A DNA stretch of 6,454 nt from Bacteroidales bacterium (GTDB lineage: Bacteria; Bacteroidota; Bacteroidia; Bacteroidales; SMBSF39): assembly GCA_021107685.1 (NCBI GenBank), contig JAIOSH010000605.1, forward strand, positions 1-6,454, read 5' to 3'. Shown piece after piece: positions 1 through 6,454 of this stretch (its first letter is position 1; every line of letters begins with the position of its first letter). The notes under the pieces are model-generated. The model saw only the letters and a list, made by a program, of their open reading frames with translations. It had not been told where the DNA came from and did not search any database. The position numbers were made by a program, and so were the translations under genes.

Positions 1-365
1 ATAAATCTTGTACTTCTTTCAATAGCATTGTTAACTTCAATTAATCTGAATGGTTTAGAAAAAAAATCTGTTGCACCATATCGCATTGCCTCAATAACAC
101 TACTCATATCACCATGACCGGATATCATTATAACTTCAATTTCGGGATATAATTTTTTTATTTTTTTTAAAACATTTAAACCATCCATTTCGGGCAGTTT
201 AATATCTACTATGGCTATATCAATTTCATTTTCATTTAATCTTTTAAAAGCTTCTGATGGTAAAGCAGACTTAAATACATAAAAATTTTTATCAGTAAGA
301 AATTCACCAATTTCATCTCTAACACGTTTTTCATCATCAAGGACTAATATATTTAAATTTTCCAT
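1..365 (-). CDS. Response regulator, receiver domain (C-terminus beyond left edge)
   Basis: Reading leftwards from the ATG at 365-363 gives 121 codons plus two bases, with no stop before the window edge. The visible part is one CheY-like receiver domain. It has the acidic pair D10/D11 (VLDDE), phospho-acceptor D54 (IVDIKLPEMDG), the switch hydroxyl S82 (ISGHGD) and invariant K104 (SKPF), so it should accept phosphate. It starts 21 bp after the stop of the hybrid kinase on the same strand, so the two are almost surely one operon and a cognate pair. The stretch 'SGHGDMSSVIEAMRYGATDFFSKPF' in outline resembles receivers of NtrC/AtoC-type regulators, which would predict a sigma-54 AAA+ domain and a DNA-binding helix-turn-helix to the left. 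That output domain is not visible, so a stand-alone receiver or another output is possible. No Shine-Dalgarno precedes the start. Confidence 0.93.
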   Translation of the reverse strand, partial: MENLNILVLDDEKRVRDEIGEFLTDKNFYVFKSALPSEAFKRLNENEIDIAIVDIKLPEMDGLNVLKKIKKLYPEIEVIMISGHGDMSSVIEAMRYGATDFFSKPFRLIEVNNAIERSTRF

Positions 366-386
366 TGTTAATGTAATACTGATTGG

Positions 387-2102
387 TTACAAAATTTTAT
401 CTTTCTTTTTACCTGAATATTTTGGCAAAGATACTTTTATTTTGGTAAATTTATTAATTTCACTAATCACACTTATATCACCCTGCATCTCTTTTAAAAT
501 TCCATAAGTAATTGATAAACCCAAGCCCGTACCTTTTTCAACATCTTTTGTAGTAAAAAAAGGGTTAAAAATATTATTTAAATTTTCTTCAGAAATCCCA
601 ATGCCATTATCTTCTATTTCTAAATTAATTTTATTATCCGTACAAAAACTATTTATTTCAATTTGCTTTTGATATTTTTTATTATTAATCATTTTCTGTC
701 TTTCTTCAACAGCATATCTTGCATTTGAGATTAAATTTAGTATTACTTGTTCAAGTTTATATTTATTTCCAACAGAGAAACAAGAGTTTTTTTCCAGGTT
801 TAAAAGAATTTTTATATTATGATTTGAATATTGAGTATTAATCATTGATAAAGCATTATGAATTACTTCATTAACATCAATCTTGTCAAAATAAACGGTT
901 TCCTGATCTCTTGAAAAAATCCTGACATGGTTAATAATTTGTTTTATGCGATCTATATCCAGGAAAAGGGAATTACATTTACTTTTAATATATTCTTTTG
1001 AAAGATTATCATTTGAAAGTTTAAATAAAATATTATCCAAACCCATTGATATACCACCCAATGGTTGATTAATCTCATGGGCAATTCCTGCTGCAAGTTC
1101 TCCTAAAGATTCTAATTTTGATTTCTGAATTAATAATTGTTGTTGTTTTTCTCGTCTTTTTAATTCTTCATTAACTCTCTTTTCAAGATTAAGATTTAAT
1201 TCTTTTAATTCTTCTTCTGCCTGTGTTCGTTCAGCAATTTCTTTTTGAAGATCTCTTGTTCTTTCTTCTATACGTTTTTCTAATTCAGTATTTAATTTTT
1301 GAAGCGATTCTTCAGCCCTTTTACGTTCAGTAATATCATGCACATGAAGAAGTAATGCATCTTTTCCTGAATATTTCATTTTGCTTCCCCTGACTTCAAC
1401 CGGTATAATATCTCCATCAGCAGCTAAACTGAATCCTTCATAATATTTTATTTTTTCTGAAAACAACTTTGAATAGTTAATTTTTACATCCTCTTTCAAT
1501 TCAATAGGTACAAGGTCTAAAACATTTTTCCCTATTAATTCTTCACGTTTTAGATTTTGGAGTACACAGGCTGCAGGATTAACATCCAATACATTACCAT
1601 CTTTATCTTCAAGAAAAATTGCACCAGGGGACTCTTCAAATAAAATACGAAATTTCTTCTCACTTTTATACAAAGCCTCCTCTGCTAACTTGCTTTTCAT
1701 CTCTTGTTCTCTAACCTTTTTTTCTAATAGAATTGAATTAGACAATTCATGTATCAGTGAAGTTAATTTATCGGTATCAACCGGTTTTAAAAGAAAGCTA
1801 TTTATACCAATTTTTATTGCTTCAATAAAATATTCTACTTCACTATATGCCGACATTATAACAATTCTTACATTTCGGTCAATATATTTTATTTTTTTCG
1901 TCATTTCAAGCCCGTTCATAACAGGCATTTGAATATCAGTAATTATCAGATCAGGCTTATATTGCTTAAATAACTTTAGTCCTTCCTCCCCATTTTTTTC
2001 GACATATAAATTTTTTAACAATCTCTCTAATATCTTGACATATACTACACAAAGAATATATTCGTCCTCAACGTATAAAACAGAAATATTTAATTTATTC
2101 AT
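387..2102 (-). CDS. Hybrid sensor histidine kinase (REC-PAS-HisKA-HATPase)
   Basis: A 571-residue cytoplasmic kinase with no signal peptide or membrane segment. The order is: N-terminal receiver (about 1-125) with E12/D13, phospho-acceptor D56 (ITDIQMP), S84 and K106 (LKPVD); PAS domain (about 146-261, ending in DITERKRAEE); a long charged coiled coil (about 262-330); HisKA with H-box AGIAHEINQPL and phospho-acceptor H342; and an HATPase domain with N-box around N456/N460 (NLISNA), G1 box DNGIG (498-502), F box (NPFFTTK) and G2 box GTGLGLS (524-530). All catalytic motifs are intact. The HEINQPL H-box places it with HPK4-type kinases, which often pair with NtrC-like regulators, in keeping with the gene 21 bp downstream. 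Having the receiver at the N-terminus suggests that another kinase feeds phosphate in, or that the receiver gates the kinase. The PAS ligand cannot be predicted. The coiled coil holds a 32-residue tandem duplication. The start ATG is at 2102-2100, just before the receiver, and no Shine-Dalgarno is present. Confidence 0.96.
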   Translation of the reverse strand: MNKLNISVLYVEDEYILCVVYVKILERLLKNLYVEKNGEEGLKLFKQYKPDLIITDIQMPVMNGLEMTKKIKYIDRNVRIVIMSAYSEVEYFIEAIKIGINSFLLKPVDTDKLTSLIHELSNSILLEKKVREQEMKSKLAEEALYKSEKKFRILFEESPGAIFLEDKDGNVLDVNPAACVLQNLKREELIGKNVLDLVPIELKEDVKINYSKLFSEKIKYYEGFSLAADGDIIPVEVRGSKMKYSGKDALLLHVHDITERKRAEESLQKLNTELEKRIEERTRDLQKEIAERTQAEEELKELNLNLEKRVNEELKRREKQQQLLIQKSKLESLGELAAGIAHEINQPLGGISMGLDNILFKLSNDNLSKEYIKSKCNSLFLDIDRIKQIINHVRIFSRDQETVYFDKIDVNEVIHNALSMINTQYSNHNIKILLNLEKNSCFSVGNKYKLEQVILNLISNARYAVEERQKMINNKKYQKQIEINSFCTDNKINLEIEDNGIGISEENLNNIFNPFFTTKDVEKGTGLGLSITYGILKEMQGDISVISEINKFTKIKVSLPKYSGKKKDKIL

Positions 2103-2211
2103 ATTAAAATTAGTAATTTAGTTAAATACAAAATTAATAATTTAATTTTAATTTATAATATTGCATTTTTTTATACTGCTAAATATTTAGATATTGAAAA
2201 ATTGAAAAGAT
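2103..2211. promoter_or_regulatory. Divergent intergenic region between kinase operon and M23 gene
   Basis: This 109-bp stretch is nearly all A/T and must hold the starts of transcription for both the leftward signalling operon and the rightward peptidase gene, unless either is read from further away. Three things stand out: a TAnnTTTG match on the minus strand (2129-2136), a perfect 12-bp palindrome CTAAATATTTAG (2179-2190), and a tandem direct repeat of ATTGAAAA (2193-2200 and 2201-2208) ending three bases before the peptidase ATG. I found no good rightward -7 element; TAATATTG at 2156-2163 is the nearest, with one mismatch. In DNA this A/T-rich, short palindromes and repeats are common by chance. 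Confidence 0.5.
2129..2136 (-). promoter_or_regulatory. Candidate Bacteroidota -7 promoter element for the kinase operon
   Basis: On the minus strand this reads TAATTTTG, an exact match to the TAnnTTTG -7 consensus known for the primary sigma factor of Bacteroidota. It lies 26 bp upstream of the kinase ATG, leaving room for a short leader. No TTG-type -33 element is present at the usual distance upstream (plus-strand 2150-2165 has no CAA), so the match rests on six fixed bases in a very A/T-rich background. Confidence 0.35.
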
Positions 2212-3942
2212 ATGGTTAAGATTTTAAATCTTTTTTTAATATTATTGATAATTTGTAATAATAGAACAATAGGACAAAAAAATTATCCGGAAAATTATTT
2301 TCGTTCACCGGTAGATATATCTGTTAATCTATCAGGCACTTTCGGTGAATTGAGAAATAATCATTTTCACTCAGGGATTGATATTAAGACAGAAGGGATT
2401 GAAGGTAAGAATATTTATGCAGTTGCTGATGGATATGTTTCCAGAGTAAAAGTATCTCCAAATGGTTTTGGAAAAGCACTCTATATGACACATCCAAATG
2501 GATATGTTTCTGTTTATGCTCATCTAAAGCAATTCAATAATGCAATTGATGAATACGTCAAAAATGAGCAATATAAAAGAGAATCTTTTGCAATAAATAT
2601 TTATCCCGATAAAAATAAACTTATTGTAAAAAAAAGTGATATAATCGGACTTTCCGGAAATTCAGGAAGCTCTGCCGGACCTCATCTGCATTATGAACTT
2701 AGGGATGAAGCAACACAAAAACCCATAAATCCTCTACTTTTTGGTATTAAAGTCAATGACAATACACGACCAAAAATCAGATTACTAAAAATTTATCCTG
2801 TTGATAATTACAGTCGTATTAATAATTCTAATCAACCAAAAAAAATTACTGTCAAAGGATATGGATTAAATCATTATTTAAATACAAAAAATCGTATTTC
2901 AATAAGTGGTAAAGTTTTCTTTGGTATAGAAACTTACGACTTGTTTAATGATGCTATGAATAAAAACGGTGTATATTCTATTGAACTATTTTTAGACTCA
3001 ACACTTTTATATTCGCATATTTTAAATACTTTTTCATTTGATGAAACCCGTTATATTAACAGTTTGATTGATTACAGGGAATATTCAAAAAATAAAAGAA
3101 GATTACAAAAAACATACATTGCTTCAAATAACAAATTGAGCATTTATAAAAAAGTACTGAATAATGGAATAATAAATTTCCAAAAAGATTCTATTTATAC
3201 AATAACATATATTATCAAAGATATTAAAGGTAATACATCTAAGCTGTCCTTTCAGATAAATAGCATTAAGCCATCAAAGTCCGAAATTCCTATGAAGGAT
3301 ACACTTCGGAATGATCAACATATTTTTTCATATAAAAATGATAATATTTTCAAAACCGAAAATATAATTCTTAAAGTTCCTGCCAATGCTCTATATGATA
3401 GCTTATTATTTGAATATAAAGTTTCAGATCCGGTAAAAAATAGTTTTTCAAAAGTTTATAATATTCATAACAAATATACTCCTCTACATACATGGTGCAA
3501 TCTTAGTATTGAACCTGATTCAATACCCGGTTTTTTAACAAATAAGGCAATAATCGTTAATATTGATAATAAATATGAATTAATATCAGTCGGAGGTGAA
3601 TGGAAAGATGGCTATGTTACAACCAAAATTCGTAATTTCGGTAAATATGTTATTATGATTGATACTATTGCACCTGAAATAAAAGCATTAAATATTTATA
3701 ATAACAAAAATATTAGTAAACAAAAAACTATTAGAATTAAAATCAAAGATGAACTTTCAGGTATTGAATCTTACAGAGGAACAATTAGTAACAAATGGAT
3801 ATTAATGGAATATGATGCTAAAAATGACCTGTTAGTATATAATATTGATGATAAAATGAGTAAAGGAAAAAACAGCTTTAAACTTGTTGTGAAAGACAAA
3901 AAAAATAATATCAGTCAATATAAAGTTGATTTAGTTTTTTAA
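2212..3942 (+). CDS. Secreted M23 family (LytM-type) metallopeptidase with Ig-like C-terminal region
   Basis: A 576-residue exported zinc peptidase, expected to cut peptide cross-links of peptidoglycan in the periplasm. Residues 1-22 form a signal peptide: a short basic start, a hydrophobic core at 4-15, and probable cleavage near TIGQ. C15 is not in a proper lipobox. The peptidase domain (about 33-180) has the full M23 set: H53 and D57 (HSGID), H104 (YAHL), H158 and H160 (PHLHYE). By analogy with LytM, H53, D57 and H160 bind zinc while H104 and H158 are catalytic. About 30 residues are inserted between YAHL and the GLSGNSG turn. The rest (about 185-576) looks like beta-sandwich or Ig-like domains; the last begins near IDTIAPEI (484-491) and has a DELSGI motif. 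The start is chosen because the signal peptide follows it directly; an A-rich tract, not a Shine-Dalgarno, precedes it. The next gene follows after 49 bp on the same strand. Confidence 0.93.
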   Translation: MVKILNLFLILLIICNNRTIGQKNYPENYFRSPVDISVNLSGTFGELRNNHFHSGIDIKTEGIEGKNIYAVADGYVSRVKVSPNGFGKALYMTHPNGYVSVYAHLKQFNNAIDEYVKNEQYKRESFAINIYPDKNKLIVKKSDIIGLSGNSGSSAGPHLHYELRDEATQKPINPLLFGIKVNDNTRPKIRLLKIYPVDNYSRINNSNQPKKITVKGYGLNHYLNTKNRISISGKVFFGIETYDLFNDAMNKNGVYSIELFLDSTLLYSHILNTFSFDETRYINSLIDYREYSKNKRRLQKTYIASNNKLSIYKKVLNNGIINFQKDSIYTITYIIKDIKGNTSKLSFQINSIKPSKSEIPMKDTLRNDQHIFSYKNDNIFKTENIILKVPANALYDSLLFEYKVSDPVKNSFSKVYNIHNKYTPLHTWCNLSIEPDSIPGFLTNKAIIVNIDNKYELISVGGEWKDGYVTTKIRNFGKYVIMIDTIAPEIKALNIYNNKNISKQKTIRIKIKDELSGIESYRGTISNKWILMEYDAKNDLLVYNIDDKMSKGKNSFKLVVKDKKNNISQYKVDLVF

Positions 3943-3991
3943 TTCTTATCTTTTTTTTGTACTTTTACGGTGTTATTATTCTATACATATT

Positions 3992-6454
3992 ATGAAAAGT
4001 AATATTTATAATTATCTTATAATTTTAATACTTTTCTCATTTTGCAAAATTGCAAATGGTCTTGAATATTATTGGATAGGAGGCACTGGTAACTGGTCTA
4101 ATCTTAATCATTGGTCTAAAACTTCCGGCGGTACTATACTACATATACAGGTTCCAACATCTGAGGATGATGTTTATTTTGATGAAAATTCATTTACTCA
4201 GGCAAATCAAATTGTTACTGTTAATCTTGATAATGCTATTTGCAAAAATATGGACTGGACAGGAGCAAATTTTTCACCAACATTTTCAGGTTCAGGTAAT
4301 ATTAGAATTTATGGGTCATTGAAGTTTATTAATAATATGAATCAAAACTTTAATGGTACAGTAACTTTTGAATCAACTACAACAGGAAATAATATTGAAC
4401 TATCCGGACAACAATTTTATAATCATATTTATTTTCAGGGTATTGGCGGTGGATGGTCTTTTTTTGATGATTTTACAGTAAATGGAACTATACAATTTAT
4501 TCATGGAACTTTAAAAACTAATAGCAATAAAGTAATATGCAATGGATTCTGTTCAAATCAACCTAATAACCGAACTTTAGTTTTAGGAAATTCCGAATTT
4601 AATATTTCAGGTTCTTGGGAAATAAATGGAATTGATTTAATCTTAAAAGCTGATTCTTCATTTTTGAAAATCACTCAAAATTTAACCAATGATAATGGAG
4701 ATAAATTGTTTTATAATAATATTGAATTTTTTGGTGGAAGTTCTAATCTGAACAATTATTCGGTTTATGGATTTTTTAATTTTATAAAATTTAATAATGG
4801 AGGAATAATCAATGGTAACTGTAGTATTGATAGTGTGATTTTTAATGGAAATGGCAAAATAAATGATAGCGATTCAATATATTATATTGCTTTTAATAGT
4901 TATGGTTTTGTAAATGGGGGTAAACATATAATTAATAAAGTCATTTTTGGAGGCGACGGACAAATATTTGGAAATAACAGCATTAATACAGCTTTATTTC
5001 ATAAGATGGGAATTGTTGACAACATAAATACAATAGAAACTGTAATTATTGATAGTGTTGGAATAATTAACGGGGAGAACATAATTGGCACTTTATTGTT
5101 AAAACGTAATAGTGTTATTAGGGGAGAAAATACTATTCGTAATGCAAGTTTTAAATGCAATGGTGATTTTTTTGGAACAAATACATTTGACACACTTTCA
5201 TTTACCCCGGGTTTTATTTATTTATTTGAACATGAAAAAACACAAACAATTACAAATGAATTTAATACAAATGGTATTTGTACAGCACCAATTATTTTAC
5301 AATCTGATTTTAATAGTATTCAGGCTACAATTCACAAGATAAATGGTAATGTAGAAGCAGATTATTTATCAATAAGAGATATAAATGCTTCAGGGACTAA
5401 TATTCCATTTATTGCAAATATTTCTGTTGACCTTGGAAATAATACTAATTGGGAAATTGATACATCCATGACAACCGACTTATTTTGGGTTGATGGAACC
5501 GGAAATTGGAATGATTCATTACATTGGGCTGCATTCTCCGGTGGTAATGGTGGTTATTGCCCTCCTACTGCCATAGATAATGTTTTTTTTGATGCAAACT
5601 CTTTTAGTACATCTAATGATACAGTATATATAAATACCGGTAATGCAGTTTGCAGGAATATGGATTGGACAGGTGCAGGTTTCAATCCTGTTCTAACCGG
5701 ACCTGATACAAATAATTTAAGAATCTATGGCTCACTGAAATTTATTAATGCAATGGAGCTTGATTTTCAAGGGATAACTTTTTTTGAAGCCACTTCTCCG
5801 GATAAAACAATAACAACAGCTCAGAATAAATTTAACAATCATGTATATTATCAGGGTAGAAACGGGGGATGGACTTTACTTGACGCATTTAATACAGCAA
5901 AAACAATTTATCTGATACATGGAATTTTAAATACTGATGGGAATAATGTTGATTGTAACAGATTTGATTCATATTATACTAATTTCAGGGAGCTTTATTT
6001 AAATACATCAACTATTACAGTAAATCAATATGATACTTATGCATGGTATATTAATGGAACTAATTTTACTCTTGATGCAGATTCTTCATTAATAATCTCT
6101 ATAGGAATTGTTGGAAATATTATAAGCGATAATGCCGATAGACTAATATATAATAATATTGAATTTTATGGAGCAGGTTCAGAACTTGTAAACAATGCAT
6201 ATTGTGTTTATAATTTAGTTACGTATTATAATAATATTGGAGTAATAAAAGGCAATTGCACAATAGATACAGCAGTTTTTTGGGGTGCAAACGGTTTAAT
6301 AAATAATAGCGATTCAATAAAAACAATTATTTTTTATGGGGACAATGGAATAATTAATGGGGGTAATCATATTATTGAAATAGCCTATTTTTATAATAAT
6401 GGATACATATATGGAAATAATAAAATTGATACGGCTTTATTTTATACAAAAGGA
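3992..6454 (+). CDS. Large secreted modular repeat protein (C-terminus beyond right edge)
   Basis: From the ATG at 3992 the frame stays open for 821 codons to the window edge. Residues 1 to about 23 are a Sec signal peptide (MKSNIYN, hydrophobic core YLIILILFSF, probable cleavage near ANG). C18 lacks a lipobox. Mature sequence starts at EYYWIGGTGNW and holds two modules of about 471 residues (26-496 and 497 to the edge). Each module has an N-terminal part with YW/FW, GTGNW, HW and FDxNSF motifs, then NMDWTG, IYGSLKFIN and YNNIEF motifs, and a ladder of 17-residue repeats. Copy 1 ends in a tail running from GICTAPI through DYLSIRDINASG to SVDLGNNTNW, which I recall from many Bacteroidota surface proteins. 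The composition is Asn/Ile/Gly/Phe-rich, fitting a beta-solenoid. No catalytic motif is seen. Likely role: a surface adhesin or matrix protein, possibly exported by type IX secretion, but the sorting domain would lie outside the window. The 49-bp gap to the peptidase has no clear terminator or promoter, so co-transcription is possible. Confidence 0.9.
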   Translation, partial: MKSNIYNYLIILILFSFCKIANGLEYYWIGGTGNWSNLNHWSKTSGGTILHIQVPTSEDDVYFDENSFTQANQIVTVNLDNAICKNMDWTGANFSPTFSGSGNIRIYGSLKFINNMNQNFNGTVTFESTTTGNNIELSGQQFYNHIYFQGIGGGWSFFDDFTVNGTIQFIHGTLKTNSNKVICNGFCSNQPNNRTLVLGNSEFNISGSWEINGIDLILKADSSFLKITQNLTNDNGDKLFYNNIEFFGGSSNLNNYSVYGFFNFIKFNNGGIINGNCSIDSVIFNGNGKINDSDSIYYIAFNSYGFVNGGKHIINKVIFGGDGQIFGNNSINTALFHKMGIVDNINTIETVIIDSVGIINGENIIGTLLLKRNSVIRGENTIRNASFKCNGDFFGTNTFDTLSFTPGFIYLFEHEKTQTITNEFNTNGICTAPIILQSDFNSIQATIHKINGNVEADYLSIRDINASGTNIPFIANISVDLGNNTNWEIDTSMTTDLFWVDGTGNWNDSLHWAAFSGGNGGYCPPTAIDNVFFDANSFSTSNDTVYINTGNAVCRNMDWTGAGFNPVLTGPDTNNLRIYGSLKFINAMELDFQGITFFEATSPDKTITTAQNKFNNHVYYQGRNGGWTLLDAFNTAKTIYLIHGILNTDGNNVDCNRFDSYYTNFRELYLNTSTITVNQYDTYAWYINGTNFTLDADSSLIISIGIVGNIISDNADRLIYNNIEFYGAGSELVNNAYCVYNLVTYYNNIGVIKGNCTIDTAVFWGANGLINNSDSIKTIIFYGDNGIINGGNHIIEIAYFYNNGYIYGNNKIDTALFYTKG
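4067..5479 (+). repeat. Long module, copy 1 (about 471 residues)
   Basis: This covers residues 26-496 of the large repeat protein. It aligns with copy 2 over all of copy 2 that is visible. Shared landmarks include GTGNW (W33 and W504), NMDWTG (after C84 and C554), IYGSLKFIN, IHGxLxT, the ADSS turn, YNNIEF and GNC(S/T)ID (C277 and C756). The first landmarks are offset by 470-471 residues and later ones by 479-481, so copy 2 carries about ten extra residues, gained in steps. This is the only complete module in the window and shows the C-terminal part missing from copy 2. Confidence 0.88.
4757..5227 (+). repeat. Nine 17-residue beta-solenoid coils in module copy 1
   Basis: Residues 256-412 show a regular ladder. 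A large hydrophobic residue recurs at F267, F284, F301, F319, F336, I353, L370, F387 and F404, spaced 17,17,18,17,17,17,17,17. From the second coil on, an Ile (Phe in the last) sits exactly five residues before it: I279, I296, I314, I331, I348, I365, I382, F399. Most coils also have a hydrophobic residue five or six after it and a Gly/Asn turn before the next coil. The consensus is roughly N-x-I-x4-F-x3-G-x-I-x-G. One inward-facing hydrophobic set per turn with Asn/Gly at the corners is what a beta-helix or solenoid looks like. The repeat is clear in protein but diverged at DNA level. Confidence 0.82.
5480..6454 (+). repeat. Long module, copy 2 (cut by the window edge)
   Basis: This covers residues 497-821 of the large repeat protein, starting at LFWVDGTGNW, the counterpart of YYWIGGTGNW. 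It runs as far as the equivalent of residue 340 in copy 1, so some 150 residues of the module (the remaining solenoid coils and the LGNNTNW-type tail) should follow outside the window. It has a short Gly-rich insert, GGNGGYCPP, before the FFDANSF motif. DNA similarity persists in patches: the 19 bases TATAATAATATTGAATTTT occur identically at 4712-4730 and 6149-6167, in the same reading frame. Confidence 0.85.
6206..6454 (+). repeat. At least five 17-residue solenoid coils in module copy 2
   Basis: Residues 739-821 repeat the ladder of copy 1, with key aromatic residues at Y746, F763, F781, F800 and F817 and an Ile five residues before the last four (I758, I776, I795, I812). Spacings are 17, 18, 19 and 17, slightly looser than in copy 1. 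Coil-by-coil pairing with copy 1 (GNCTID with GNCSID, NSDSI with DSDSI, NGGNHII with NGGKHII, TALFYTKG with TALFHKMG) shows that the whole ladder was copied with the module and was not built anew. The window ends inside the fifth coil. Confidence 0.78.

Noticed and set aside
1690..1932. Plus-strand open frame of 80 codons
   Set aside because: It lies wholly antisense to the receiver and linker region of the kinase, whose motifs are intact. No recognisable product or start signal.
3951..3967. T-run after the peptidase stop as a terminator, or TACTTTTA (3960-3967) as a promoter -7 element
   Set aside because: No GC-containing hairpin precedes the T-run, so it is not a convincing intrinsic terminator. 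TACTTTTA misses the final G of TAnnTTTG and has no spaced -33 element.
3992..4075. Lipoprotein signal at C18 of the repeat protein (and C15 of the peptidase)
   Set aside because: The residues before the cysteines (FSF and LII) do not fit a lipobox, which needs Gly, Ala or Ser just before Cys. Ordinary signal peptides fit better.
4999..5193. Minus-strand open frame of 64 codons
   Set aside because: Antisense to the solenoid coils of the large repeat protein; its composition merely mirrors the Asn/Ile-rich coding strand.
4757..5227. CRISPR array or DNA tandem repeat suggested by the roughly 51-base periodicity
   Set aside because: The period is in the protein (17 codons); the DNA of successive coils is too diverged for CRISPR repeats, and the frame is open throughout.
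5112..5342. Plus-strand open frame of 76 codons
   Set aside because: It overlaps the large repeat protein in another frame, where the true frame shows conserved repeat motifs. No sign of an independent gene.

Overview
The window looks like a piece of a Bacteroidota chromosome. The DNA is very A+T-rich, none of the visible starts has a clear Shine-Dalgarno sequence, and one start has a match to the Bacteroidota -7 consensus (TAnnTTTG). The M23 peptidase has the insert and Ig-like tail I associate with Bacteroidota. The rightmost gene encodes secreted modules of the 'YWIGGTGNW...HW' type that I know mainly from Bacteroidota surface proteins. I cannot name a genus.

Layout. On the minus strand, positions 1-2102 hold a two-gene signalling operon, transcribed right to left. 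It starts with a soluble hybrid histidine kinase (REC-PAS-coiled coil-HisKA-HATPase, 571 aa). After 21 bp comes a response regulator whose receiver domain is seen but whose output domain lies beyond the left edge. A 109-bp, almost purely A/T divergent intergenic region (2103-2211) separates this operon from two plus-strand genes. These are a secreted M23 (LytM-type) metallopeptidase with an intact active site (2212-3942) and, 49 bp further on, a large secreted repeat protein (3992 to the right edge). The latter stays open for 821 codons with no stop.

The repeat protein is the most interesting object here. After a signal peptide it holds two copies of a module of about 471 residues; the second is cut by the window edge. 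Nested inside each module is a ladder of 17-residue repeats, very probably the coils of a beta-solenoid: nine in copy 1 and at least five in copy 2. The C-terminus, where a type IX secretion sorting domain might be expected, is not in the window.

How the genes work together. The kinase and regulator almost certainly form one phosphotransfer pathway. The peptidase and the repeat protein are both exported and could share a transcript, which would fit cell-wall remodelling beside a cell-surface structure, but that link is inference from proximity. Nothing shows that the signalling operon controls the divergent pair. I found no RNA gene, CRISPR array, mobile element or convincing terminator.
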